Source: Gramella sp. MAR_2010_147 (GTDB lineage Bacteria; Bacteroidota; Bacteroidia; Flavobacteriales; Flavobacteriaceae). From it: 64,000 nt of DNA. Position 1 is the first letter of the stretch, and each line of letters begins with the position of its first letter. Positions 50,998-59,191 of this stretch are shown piece by piece. The notes under the pieces were generated by a model, which saw nothing but the letters and a program-made list of their open reading frames with translations, searched no databases and had not been told where the DNA came from. Made by a program: the position numbers and the translations under genes. The stretch covers positions 1,798,001-1,862,000 of the forward strand of contig NZ_LT629741.1 of NCBI RefSeq assembly GCF_900105135.1, read 5' to 3'.

Positions 50998-52983
50998 ATG
51001 AAAAACTTAAAAAAATTAATGCTGATTTCTGCAGTTGCTATGGGACTACTGGCAACATCTTGTAGTGATGACACCAACATTGAGCCTATTAACCCTACAG
51101 ATGATGACAATGGTGGAGCACCAACTGGTGACACAGAGTTAAACGGATCTATAGAAGAAGACAGAACTCTTGACCCTGCTGAAACTTATAATTTAACGGG
51201 AATTCTATCTGTAGAATCTGGTGCAACTTTAACCATTCCAGCAGGAACTGAGATCATTGCAGATACCGATACTGATGATAGCGATGCTACCAATGTATAT
51301 ATTGTAGTTCAAAAAGGAGCTCAGATTGATATTCAGGGTACTTCTTCTTCTCCAGTAATTATGAGATCTAAAAATGGGCAACCTGGAACCTGGGGCGGAT
51401 TAATTATTGCAGGAAATGCTGAAACTGCCGCAGGAGCAAATGCTACTGCCGAGGTAGGAGGGATTGTCTATGGAGGAGAAGATGCTTCAGATGATTCAGG
51501 TTCTATCAACTACCTTGTGCTTTCTGATGCCGGAGCATCTATTAATTCTGAATCCCAGTTCAACGGATTATCTCTTTACGCCGTAGGTTCTGAAACTTCT
51601 ATTCAAAATGTAGCTTTAGTAAATGGCGCTGATGACGGTGTTGAATTCTTTGGAGGATCTGTTTCTATAACTAATCTATATCTTGAAAATAACGAGGATG
51701 ATGCTGTAGACTGGACAGAAAGATGGGATGGATCCCTGGAAAATGTATATGTTCTTCATACCATAGAGAATTTTTCTACTGCTATAGAAGCAGATAAAGA
51801 GAATGGAAATCCAATGATCACTAATTTTACTGCTGTTTCTACCACAGGAGGAACTGCTCTTCAGTTCAAGTCTGTTTCAGGAGCAACAATTACAGGTCTT
51901 TCCCTTTCAGGATATGATACCGCAGTAGATATCGCAGACGAATCAAGAACTGATCTTACAGGAATTCAGCTTAATGGAGCAACTGCAAATCTTGGCCTGG
52001 ATTACTCAGGAGACCCAAGCGTAGATGTTGCTATGTTCAACTGGATCACTAACAGAGGTCAGGTTTCAGTATTACCTTCTAGCATTGAAAATGACTTAAG
52101 TCTTGATGCAAACAGTGAATATGTAATAAGTAGTACTGTTTCTGTTCAGGACGGTGCAACACTTACTATTCCTGCGGGAACTCAGATTACCGCGAGAAGT
52201 GATAGCGAAACTGACGCAACTAGTATTTATATAGTAGTACAAAGAGGAGGAATGATAGACATTCAGGGAACTAAAAGTAATCCTGTAGTGATGTCTTCTA
52301 CTTCAGGTGAAGCGGGAAGCTGGGGAGGTCTTGTAATCGCCGGTAATGCTTCTACAGATGCCGGTGTAAATGCCACGGCTGAAGTAGGCGGAATTATCTA
52401 TGGAGGAACTACAGATGATGACAACTCTGGTTCTATTGAATACCTTGTTTTAAAAGATGCGGGAGCTTCTATAAATTCTGAATCTCAATACAATGGCCTT
52501 TCCCTTTATGCAGTTGGCTCTGGTACTGTGATAGAAAACATCGCAATCCTGAATGGTGCAGATGATGGAGTTGAGTTCTTTGGAGGAACCGTTTCAGTAA
52601 AAAACATTTATCTTGAAAACAATGAAGATGATGCAGTAGACTGGACTGAAGGATGGAACGGCACTATTGAAAATACTTACGTAAATCATACCATAGAAAA
52701 TTTCTCTACCGCTATAGAAGCAGATAAAAGAAATGCGATGCCTAAGATCATTAATTTCACCGCTGTTTCTTCAACAGGGGGAACCGCCCTTCAATTTAAA
52801 GCGACTTCTGGAGCTGAAATTACAGGACTTTCTTTAAGCGGATATGAAACTATCATAGATATTACAGACGATACAAGAACAGATATTTCAGGAATTACAA
52901 TAGACGGTACCATCGTAGATATTACTGCTGCGTATGATGCTGCCGCTACGGTAGATATCAGTCTGTTTGAATGGGTGAATTAA
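50998..52983 (+). CDS. Lipoprotein with two tandem beta-helix-like repeats
   Basis: 661 residues. Lipoprotein signal with LLATSC (lipid-modified Cys22), an acidic linker (TDDDNG), then two homologous units of about 305 residues (48-352 and 353-661). Each contains GATLTIPAGT, IYIVVQ-G, WGGL(I/V)IAGNA, EVGGI-YGG, ASINSESQ-NGLSLYAVGS, NGADDGVEFFGG, LENNEDDAVDWTE and HTIENFSTAIEADK. The repeats resemble right-handed parallel beta-helix proteins with acidic surface turns. It is the likely surface partner of the preceding receptor and probably binds its ligand. No catalytic motif seen. Ends at a terminator. Confidence 0.82.
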   Translation: MKNLKKLMLISAVAMGLLATSCSDDTNIEPINPTDDDNGGAPTGDTELNGSIEEDRTLDPAETYNLTGILSVESGATLTIPAGTEIIADTDTDDSDATNVYIVVQKGAQIDIQGTSSSPVIMRSKNGQPGTWGGLIIAGNAETAAGANATAEVGGIVYGGEDASDDSGSINYLVLSDAGASINSESQFNGLSLYAVGSETSIQNVALVNGADDGVEFFGGSVSITNLYLENNEDDAVDWTERWDGSLENVYVLHTIENFSTAIEADKENGNPMITNFTAVSTTGGTALQFKSVSGATITGLSLSGYDTAVDIADESRTDLTGIQLNGATANLGLDYSGDPSVDVAMFNWITNRGQVSVLPSSIENDLSLDANSEYVISSTVSVQDGATLTIPAGTQITARSDSETDATSIYIVVQRGGMIDIQGTKSNPVVMSSTSGEAGSWGGLVIAGNASTDAGVNATAEVGGIIYGGTTDDDNSGSIEYLVLKDAGASINSESQYNGLSLYAVGSGTVIENIAILNGADDGVEFFGGTVSVKNIYLENNEDDAVDWTEGWNGTIENTYVNHTIENFSTAIEADKRNAMPKIINFTAVSSTGGTALQFKATSGAEITGLSLSGYETIIDITDDTRTDISGITIDGTIVDITAAYDAAATVDISLFEWVN

Positions 52984-53032
52984 TTATTTCTAAGTTTTGT
53001 AATAAATTGAATATCAATAATTAGCCAATATT

Positions 53033-53065
53033 AAAGGGATTGTAACGAGCAATCCCTTTTTTTAT
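53033..53065 (+). terminator. Terminator after the duplicated lipoprotein
   Basis: AAAGGGATTG/CAATCCCTTT stem with a 7-nt loop and a T-run. It ends the receptor-lipoprotein operon. Confidence 0.88.
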
Positions 53066-53120
53066 TTTATAAATTTTTATTTAGTTAGATTTCATGGCAA
53101 GATTTTTGAAATTTTATTTG

Positions 53121-53128
53121 TAAGTTTG
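53121..53128 (+). promoter_or_regulatory. -7 promoter box (TAAGTTTG) for the T9SS-tail protein
   Basis: Fits TAnnTTTG, 22 bp before the ATG at 53151. It shows that this gene has its own promoter after the terminator. Confidence 0.5.
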
Positions 53129-53150
53129 TTTAAACCTCGATCAAAATAGA

Positions 53151-53489
53151 ATGAAGAAAAAATACTTATTTGCCTTTTTTCTTGTATGCTTCCTGATAAT
53201 TGCCGCTCCGGCAAGGGCTCAGGAATCTGATCGTGCTCCACAACGAACAGAGATTCCTATTGATGGTCTATCTATTTATCCTAACCCCGTTACCGGCGGA
53301 AAAGTATATATTTCTTCTACCAAAAATCAGGATAAGATTATTGACATCTACAATGTTCTGGGAAAACCTGTCCAAAAAGCTCGTTTAAGAGGTCGTGAAT
53401 TAGATGTAGCTACATTAACACCAGGAATATATATTCTTAAAATCCAGGAAGGAAAAGCGAGAGCTACAAGAAAATTAGTGGTGAAATAA
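53151..53489 (+). CDS. Exported mini-protein: signal peptide plus T9SS type A sorting domain
   Basis: 112 residues. Signal peptide (about 1-23, ending A-R-A-Q), a short linker, then a complete T9SS type A C-terminal domain from about residue 38: LSIYPNPVTGGKVYIS, IDIYNVLGKPV, LDVATLTPGIYILKI and a final basic ATRKLVVK. There is no cargo domain between signal and sorting tail. T9SS tails direct secretion across the outer membrane and are then removed or anchored. The role of a tail without cargo is unclear: possible decoy, regulator or remnant of a larger secreted protein. Closed by a terminator. Confidence 0.85.
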   Translation: MKKKYLFAFFLVCFLIIAAPARAQESDRAPQRTEIPIDGLSIYPNPVTGGKVYISSTKNQDKIIDIYNVLGKPVQKARLRGRELDVATLTPGIYILKIQEGKARATRKLVVK

Positions 53490-53512
53490 TTCTACACGAT
53501 TTACTTTTTAAA

Positions 53513-53538
53513 CAGCTTCTGTTTCAGAGGCTTTTTTT
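53513..53538 (+). terminator. Terminator after the T9SS-tail protein
   Basis: AGCTTCTG/CAGAGGCT stem with one G-T pair, 3-nt loop and a run of seven T. Confidence 0.75.
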
Positions 53539-53544
53539 ATTCTT

Positions 53545-53552
53545 TAATTTTG
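53545..53552 (+). promoter_or_regulatory. -7 promoter box (TAATTTTG) for the LuxE-like gene
   Basis: Fits TAnnTTTG. The in-frame TTG at 53550 is the end of this box, so the ATG at 53574 is the start. Confidence 0.55.
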
Positions 53553-53573
53553 AGAAAAATCCAATTAATCTCC

Positions 53574-54548
53574 ATGCTTCAAAAAAGAATTTTTGAGATC
53601 TCAGATAACGAAGAATTTGAGGCTCTTGCATTAGAGGTTTTTAAACATCAATATAGCAATAACAAAGTTTACGGTGATTTTTGCAAGCTTCTAAATAAAG
53701 ACCCGGGAACGGTGCATCACATAAAAGAAATTCCCTTTCTACCAATAGAATTCTTCAAGACAAAAAAGATAGTAAGCGATACAGGGATTCCACAAATCAC
53801 TTTTTCAAGTAGCGGGACAACCGGAAACCAAACAAGTAAGCATCATGTAACCGATCTTCGTCTTTACGAGAAAAGTTTTATGAAGGCCTTTACAGAATTC
53901 TACGGCCAGCCTTCCAACTATATTTTTCTAGCGCTTCTACCTTCTTATCTCGAACGCCAGGGATCTTCCTTGATTTACATGGCAGATCATTTAATAAAAA
54001 GTTCAGGCCACCGGGAAAGTGGTTTTTACCTGGACGATCTTGACTCTCTTTCCAGTAAACTCCTTAAACTGGACCAAAGCGGAAAAAAAGCATTTCTTAT
54101 AGGGGTTTCATTTGCACTTCTCGATCTCATAGAAAAACAGCAGTTTCAACTGAAGAATACTATAATTATGGAGACTGGTGGAATGAAAGGTAGACGTAAA
54201 GAAATGATACGTGAAGAATTACATGAGCATTTAAAAAAGGGGTTTGGAGTAGATCATATTCATAGTGAATATGGAATGACTGAGTTACTTTCACAGGCCT
54301 ACTCAAAAGGACAGGGTACTTTTGAATGCCCCTCCTGGATGAAATTCTTAATACGTGATCCTGAAGACGCTCAATCTTTCATGCCTGAAGGAAAAACAGG
54401 AGGCATCAATGTAATTGATCTGGCGAACATCAATTCATGTTCATTTATTGCTACTCAGGATCTTGGACGAATCGAGAAAAATAAAATCGAAATCCTGGGA
54501 AGGTTTGATAATAGTGATGTTAGAGGGTGCAACCTGCTTTTATTATAA
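53574..54548 (+). CDS. LuxE-family acyl-protein synthetase
   Basis: 324 residues, adenylate-forming fold. FLPIEFFKTKKIVS, then the nucleotide-loop ITFSSSGTTGNQTSKHHV, METGGMKGRRKEMIREELHEHLKKGFGVDHIHSEYGMTELLSQAY and the C-terminal GFATQDLGRIE-like FIATQDLGRIE are the marks of LuxE/acyl-protein synthetases. In luminous bacteria LuxE activates fatty acids for the LuxC reductase; there are no luxC, luxA or luxB genes here. In flavobacteria the stand-alone form probably activates a carboxylic acid of unknown identity. The start was moved to the ATG at 53574. Confidence 0.82.
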   Translation: MLQKRIFEISDNEEFEALALEVFKHQYSNNKVYGDFCKLLNKDPGTVHHIKEIPFLPIEFFKTKKIVSDTGIPQITFSSSGTTGNQTSKHHVTDLRLYEKSFMKAFTEFYGQPSNYIFLALLPSYLERQGSSLIYMADHLIKSSGHRESGFYLDDLDSLSSKLLKLDQSGKKAFLIGVSFALLDLIEKQQFQLKNTIIMETGGMKGRRKEMIREELHEHLKKGFGVDHIHSEYGMTELLSQAYSKGQGTFECPSWMKFLIRDPEDAQSFMPEGKTGGINVIDLANINSCSFIATQDLGRIEKNKIEILGRFDNSDVRGCNLLLL

Positions 54549-54597
54549 AATATTCAATCTATTTGTAAAGTTTCAGAAAGTTTTACGACACAACTAG

Positions 54598-54636
54598 TGC
54601 AGAAAGCAAGTGACACTATATCACTGATATTCTGCA
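54598..54636. repeat. Two-part hairpin downstream of the LuxE-like gene
   Basis: TGCAGAA/TTCTGCA forms an outer 7-bp stem, then a 4/4 internal loop, then AGTGA/TCACT with a 7-nt loop. No T-run follows, so it is not a simple terminator. It could be part of the LuxE 3' UTR or a small RNA that ends at the terminator at 54678-54716. Confidence 0.45.
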
Positions 54637-54677
54637 GGCTAAGTGAAATTTTTCATATTAGATTGGTTAGTTAGTTG

Positions 54678-54716
54678 CGAAGCCTCCAGAGTTTATCTGG
54701 AGGCTTTCGTTTTTTG
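54678..54716 (+). terminator. Intrinsic terminator
   Basis: AGCCTCCAGA/TCTGGAGGCT stem (10 bp, 5-nt loop), then TTCGTTTTTT. It reads on the plus strand only. Confidence 0.88.
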
Positions 54717-54756
54717 GCAGCCTTGTACTACTTTAAATTATAATAAAAATGAGCTA

Positions 54757-54852
54757 TCATACCTTATGAAAAAAGGTTAGATATAGAATCACCGCTATGG
54801 AAACGGTAAAAATAACCAAGCTCACTATATTTTCAGCCTTTGAATTATTCAT
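54757..54852 (-). CDS. Possible 31-residue single-helix membrane protein
   Basis: ATG at 54852 and TGA at 54757-54759. The predicted peptide is MNNSKAENIV followed by a 17-residue hydrophobic stretch (SLVIFTVSIAVILYLTF) and a short basic end FHKV. Polar head, one membrane helix and a basic tail are typical of real small membrane proteins, and the frame fills an otherwise empty gap after tyrS transcription has... the gap upstream of which tyrS reads away. No promoter was identified, so this stays tentative. Confidence 0.4.
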   Translation of the reverse strand: MNNSKAENIVSLVIFTVSIAVILYLTFFHKV

Positions 54853-54913
54853 AATACTGTGTGTAAATACTTACGTAAAAATTAGTAACACAGTTTAAAC
54901 ACACAGATTTTTT

Positions 54914-56209
54914 TTACTTGGCGTGAATGATATAAGTGTTCTTTTTTCCTTTATTTAGAATCACATATTTATTATTGATAAGATCAGACGTAGTAATCAT
55001 ATAATCGTCTTTTACCTTTTCTTTATTTATAGAAACTGAGTTTTCTTTCAGGGCTCTTCTCGCTTCTCCATTAGAATTGAGAAAGTTTGTTTTGGCCGAA
55101 AGTGCCGCGATCATATCCAGACCATTTTCAATATCAATAATTGAAACCTCAGCCTGTGGAACACCTTCAAAAATATCCAGGAAAGTAGCTTCATCCAGTT
55201 TTCTAAAATCATCTGCAGTACTTTTCCCGAATAAAACCTCAGAAGCTGCCAGGGCATTCTCAAAATCAGCTTTAGAATGAACCATAGTAGTCACTTCTCT
55301 TCCAAGAACCTTTTGTACTTCTCTCTGGTGTGGAGCTTCCCGGTGCTTTTCAATGAGTGCTTCAATCTCTTCTTTACTCAAAAAGGTAAAGATTTTAATA
55401 TATTTTTCAGCGTCTTCGTCACTCGTATTTAGCCAGTATTGATAAAACTTGTAAGGCGAGGTTCTATTGGCATCCAACCAGATGTTTCCTCCTTCTGTCT
55501 TGCCAAACTTAGTCCCGTCTGCTTTTGTAATTAAAGGGCAGGTAAGCGCATAACCTTTACCGTCTCCTATTCTTCTGATAAGTTCTGTACCCGTAGTGAT
55601 ATTCCCCCACTGGTCGCTCCCTCCCATTTGCAGAGTACAGTCTTTTTCTCTGAACAGGTGTAGAAAATCATAACCCTGTACCAGCTGGTAGGTAAATTCA
55701 GTAAAAGACATTCCTTCAGCAGATTCTGAAGACAATCGCTTTTTAACCGAATCTTTAGCCATCATATAATTTACTGTGATATGCTTGCCCACATCCCTAA
55801 TAAAGTCCAGAAAGGAAAACTCCTTCATCCAGTCGTAATTATTTACCAGAATAGCGGCATTATCCATATTTGAATCAAAATCTAAAAATCGCGATAGTTG
55901 TTCTTTCAAAGAATTTTGGTTGTGCCTTAGCGTTGGTTCATCCAGAAGATTCCTTTCAGCAGATTTCCCAGAAGGATCACCAATCATTCCAGTTGCACCA
56001 CCTACTAAAGCATAAGGTTTATGCCCTGCCAGCTGAAAATGCCTCAGCATCATTACCCCTACTAAATGCCCTATATGTAAAGAATCTGCTGTAGGATCAA
56101 TCCCAACATAAGCAGATCTCATTTGTTCCATAAGATGTTCTTCAGTCCCTGGCATCACATCGTGCAACATTCCCCGCCAGGTTAATTCTTCAACAAAATT
56201 CTTTTCCAT
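54914..56209 (-). CDS. tyrS: Tyrosyl-tRNA synthetase
   Basis: 431 residues, class I aminoacyl-tRNA synthetase. HIGH motif H45-I-G-H48 in [10 protein letters not shown]; the KMSKS-type loop reads K-F-G-K-T near 230, the usual TyrRS form. [27 protein letters not shown] holds the Tyr-binding site. The C-terminal S4 RNA-binding domain ends with [16 protein letters not shown]. Length is normal. Single gene, divergent from the epimerase at 56291. Confidence 0.97.
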   Translation of the reverse strand: MEKNFVEELTWRGMLHDVMPGTEEHLMEQMRSAYVGIDPTADSLHIGHLVGVMMLRHFQLAGHKPYALVGGATGMIGDPSGKSAERNLLDEPTLRHNQNSLKEQLSRFLDFDSNMDNAAILVNNYDWMKEFSFLDFIRDVGKHITVNYMMAKDSVKKRLSSESAEGMSFTEFTYQLVQGYDFLHLFREKDCTLQMGGSDQWGNITTGTELIRRIGDGKGYALTCPLITKADGTKFGKTEGGNIWLDANRTSPYKFYQYWLNTSDEDAEKYIKIFTFLSKEEIEALIEKHREAPHQREVQKVLGREVTTMVHSKADFENALAASEVLFGKSTADDFRKLDEATFLDIFEGVPQAEVSIIDIENGLDMIAALSAKTNFLNSNGEARRALKENSVSINKEKVKDDYMITTSDLINNKYVILNKGKKNTYIIHAK

Positions 56210-56290
56210 ATTCTAATTATTCAGATAAAAACAGCCGTAAAGATACCATTTACTCTTATTTTTCCTAAGTGCTTTAGTTATATTTACCCC

Positions 56291-57304
56291 ATGATTCTGG
56301 TAACCGGAGGAACAGGTTTAGTAGGCTCCCATCTTTTATATGCTTTGGCGGCCAAAAATGAAAAACTCAAGGCAACAATTCGGCCTTCATCTGATATTTC
56401 TCAGGTGAGAAAAATTTTTGGCTATTACAGTGAAGAAACTGAAGCTAACAAGCTGTTTGATCGTATTAAGTGGATCAAAGCAGATATCAATGATATTCCT
56501 TCTCTTAATATAGCTTTTAAAGATGTCACAGAAGTATACCACTGCGCAGCACTGGTGTCTTTTGACCCATCCGATGAAAAAAGACTAAGGAAGGTCAATA
56601 TAGAAGGCACCGCAAATATTGTAAATCTCTGTATTGCCAATAAAATTTCCAGACTGTGTTATGTAAGTAGTATCGCGGCTGTTGGTTCTAAGCACAACAA
56701 TTCTAAAATTGATGAAACTTCTAAATGGAACCCGGAAGAAAATCATAATGATTACGCGATATCTAAATATGGTGCTGAAATTGAAGTATGGAGAGGTACT
56801 CAGGAAGGAATAGACACGGTTATTATAAATCCAGGAGTGATCATAGGCCCTGGATTCTGGAATTCTGGCTCAGGGAAAATTTTTAGTAAAATAGACAAAG
56901 GTCTAAATTATCATTTTCCAAAAATAACAGGCTTTGTTGGTGTAAAAGATGTGGTGAAAAGTATGATTCAGCTCATGGAATCTGAAGTAAAAAATGAGCA
57001 ATTCATCGTGGTTTCCGAAAATTTGAGTTTTGAAAAGGTTTTTAAAGAATCGGCCAGGTACATGAATAAACCAGAACCTTCAAAACAATTAAAAAAATGG
57101 ATGATCGCTTTAGGCTGGATCTTTCAGAAAACTGGAAGTTTGCTGGGAGCAAAAAGGCAGCTCACCAGAGATTCTATTCATGGTCTTTACGAGAAATCGT
57201 ATTTTGACAATAGTAAAATTAAAACCGAGCACCGTTTTAAATTTACCCCAATGAGCCACGTCTTAGAAGAAACGGCAAAAATTTACATTAAAGAAAATTA
57301 TTGA
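56291..57304 (+). CDS. NAD-dependent epimerase/dehydratase, 3-beta-HSD-like
   Basis: 337 residues, extended short-chain dehydrogenase. Rossmann motif GGTGLVGSHLL at 6-16, VYHCAALVSFDP, catalytic Ser in YVSSIAAVG and Y-A-I-S-K near 157. The group acts on steroid-like, flavonoid or dihydroflavonol substrates or on sugar nucleotides; the substrate cannot be set here. A -7-like TATATTTA lies just upstream. Its stop overlaps the DUF4296 gene stop by 7 bp, convergent. Confidence 0.88.
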   Translation: MILVTGGTGLVGSHLLYALAAKNEKLKATIRPSSDISQVRKIFGYYSEETEANKLFDRIKWIKADINDIPSLNIAFKDVTEVYHCAALVSFDPSDEKRLRKVNIEGTANIVNLCIANKISRLCYVSSIAAVGSKHNNSKIDETSKWNPEENHNDYAISKYGAEIEVWRGTQEGIDTVIINPGVIIGPGFWNSGSGKIFSKIDKGLNYHFPKITGFVGVKDVVKSMIQLMESEVKNEQFIVVSENLSFEKVFKESARYMNKPEPSKQLKKWMIALGWIFQKTGSLLGAKRQLTRDSIHGLYEKSYFDNSKIKTEHRFKFTPMSHVLEETAKIYIKENY

Positions 57305-57858
57305 TCAGAATCATTTTCAGTAGAAACCGGAGGTGGCAACAAACTATCTTTTTCGCTTCTGCTCAATTCTTCGATTTCCCTGCGTTTGATAGAATCATTT
57401 CTGATGGAATCCCTTAATTTAGGATCTAATTTTAATGAGTCTATTAATTCAATGGAATCTCTTTTGGCCTTGCGTATACTATCTTCAATTTTCACCTCGA
57501 TATCCCTTAGAGAATCCAGTTTAGATTTCATCTTCTCCACCCTGAATTTCACACTATCATATATCCGCTCATACTGAGTGTACTGCTCAGAATACCAATC
57601 ATTACTCCTTTCAAGCTGAAGACTATCTATATCAAATTTTTCATAGAGATATGTATCTGGATCTACCCCGGTACCCTCCAGTTTTTGTTTGTTATAGTTT
57701 CTTGCAGCGTAAAGAAGAGAAAGTTCTGTAAGAACATCTATCATTTTCTCTTCAGGAATAAGATCTTTAGGCTTTTCTGATTTTTTCAAATCCTGACAGG
57801 AAATTGAAAAGATCAAAATTGAAATTAGAATTAAAATATTTCTATAATTAGCGATCAA
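57298..57858 (-). CDS. DUF4296 lipoprotein
   Basis: 186 residues. Lipoprotein signal with ILIFSISC (lipid-modified Cys21), then the DUF4296 core IPEEKMIDVLTELSLLYAARNYNKQK and YLYEKFDIDSLQLERSNDWYSEQYTQYERIYD, then a charged coiled-coil-like tail rich in Lys/Asp/Ser and a proline-rich end. Function unknown. The start is a TTG at 57858 overlapping the pyrC stop by 11 bp, so it is coupled to pyrC. This dihydroorotase-DUF4296 order is one I recall from other flavobacteria. Confidence 0.82.
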   Translation of the reverse strand: MIANYRNILILISILIFSISCQDLKKSEKPKDLIPEEKMIDVLTELSLLYAARNYNKQKLEGTGVDPDTYLYEKFDIDSLQLERSNDWYSEQYTQYERIYDSVKFRVEKMKSKLDSLRDIEVKIEDSIRKAKRDSIELIDSLKLDPKLRDSIRNDSIKRREIEELSRSEKDSLLPPPVSTENDSDQ

Positions 57859-59191
57859 AGCTTAATCTTTCGGCGTTTTTGGTGAATGCTGCATGCTTAA
57901 AATTCTTATACACAAGTTTCCCGTTCACGAACGTATGTGTCACTCTTGATTTAAAGGTGGTACCTTCAAATGGAGACCACTGGCATTTAGAAAAAATATT
58001 ATCTGGCTGCACCGCCCATGGAGAATTAAGATCAACCAGCACTAAATCTGCTTTATAACCTTCCCTTATAAAACCTCTTTTTTCTACCTGAAACAAAATT
58101 GCCGGGTTATGACAGGCTTTTTCAACGATCTTTTCCAGGGAGATCTTCCCTTGGTGATGCATTTGCAATAACGCAGGTAAAGCATGTTGTACCAGTGGGC
58201 CTCCACTGGGTGCCTTGGTATAAACATTCTTCTTCTCCTGCTTGGTATGCGGTGCGTGATCTGTTGCCAGTACATCTAAATAGTTATCCAGTAAACCAGC
58301 TAATAAAGCATCCTGATCTTTCTTTGTCTTTACTGCCGGATTCCATTTTATAAGAGTTCCCTTTCTGGCATAATCTGAATCATTAAACCATAGATGGTGA
58401 ATACAAACCTCTGCAGTGATCTTTTTATCTTTTAAAGCCTTTTTATTATTGAATAGACTTAGCTCTTTTGCTGTTGAAACATGAAATACATGAAGTCTGG
58501 CCCCGGTTTTTTTTGCAAGTGCCACCGCTCTAGAAGAAGATTTGTAACAAGCTTCCTCGCTTCTAATTTTAGGATGTAACTCAATAGGAATATCATCTCC
58601 ATATCTTTCTATACAATCTTCCATATTTTTCTTAATTGTCGCTTCATCTTCACAATGAGCCGCAATTAATACAGGAGATTTTTTGAATATCTGCTCCAGC
58701 ACTTTTTCGTCATCTACCAGCATATTACCAGTAGATGAACCGAGAAAAAGTTTTAAAGCAGCGACATTCTTAGGATCGATTTTTTCAATTTCTTCAAGAT
58801 TATCGTTGGTGCCTCCAAACATGAAAGAATAATTAGCATATGAAGTTTCAGAAGCTATTTTAAACTTCCCTTCCAGCTCTTCCATATTGGTTGTCTGGGG
58901 TAAGGTGTTTGGCATTTCTATAAAAGAAGTGATCCCACCGGCTACTGCCGCTTTAGAACCTGTTTCAATAGATTCCTTATGAGTGAGTCCCGGTTCCCTG
59001 AAATGTACCTGATCATCTATAAGACCCGGAAGCAGATAAGTTCCTTCCGCATCAAAAATGTTTACGTCGGGAGATTTGGCACTTATACTTTCTGAAATTT
59101 CTGAAATAATGCCGTCTTCTATAAAAACGTCACCATCCACAATTTTTCCTTCGTTTACTATCTTCGCGTTCTTGATTAAAACCTTCTTCAT
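57848..59191 (-). CDS. pyrC: Dihydroorotase
   Basis: 447 residues, amidohydrolase fold (class I type). Metal site HFR in DDQVHFREPGLTHKES, carboxylated-Lys region, HCEDE and HVSTAKEL (His ligands), and LATDHAPHTKQEKK with the catalytic Asp. It closes carbamoyl-aspartate to dihydroorotate in pyrimidine synthesis. Lies between the polyprenyl-phosphate-mannose synthase gene (1-bp overlap) and the DUF4296 gene (11-bp overlap), one tight operon. Confidence 0.95.
   Translation of the reverse strand: MKKVLIKNAKIVNEGKIVDGDVFIEDGIISEISESISAKSPDVNIFDAEGTYLLPGLIDDQVHFREPGLTHKESIETGSKAAVAGGITSFIEMPNTLPQTTNMEELEGKFKIASETSYANYSFMFGGTNDNLEEIEKIDPKNVAALKLFLGSSTGNMLVDDEKVLEQIFKKSPVLIAAHCEDEATIKKNMEDCIERYGDDIPIELHPKIRSEEACYKSSSRAVALAKKTGARLHVFHVSTAKELSLFNNKKALKDKKITAEVCIHHLWFNDSDYARKGTLIKWNPAVKTKKDQDALLAGLLDNYLDVLATDHAPHTKQEKKNVYTKAPSGGPLVQHALPALLQMHHQGKISLEKIVEKACHNPAILFQVEKRGFIREGYKADLVLVDLNSPWAVQPDNIFSKCQWSPFEGTTFKSRVTHTFVNGKLVYKNFKHAAFTKNAERLSFDR

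Noticed and set aside
54598-54636. Hairpin considered as a tRNA or tmRNA fragment
   Set aside because: No T-arm, anticodon arm or acceptor pairing could be fitted.
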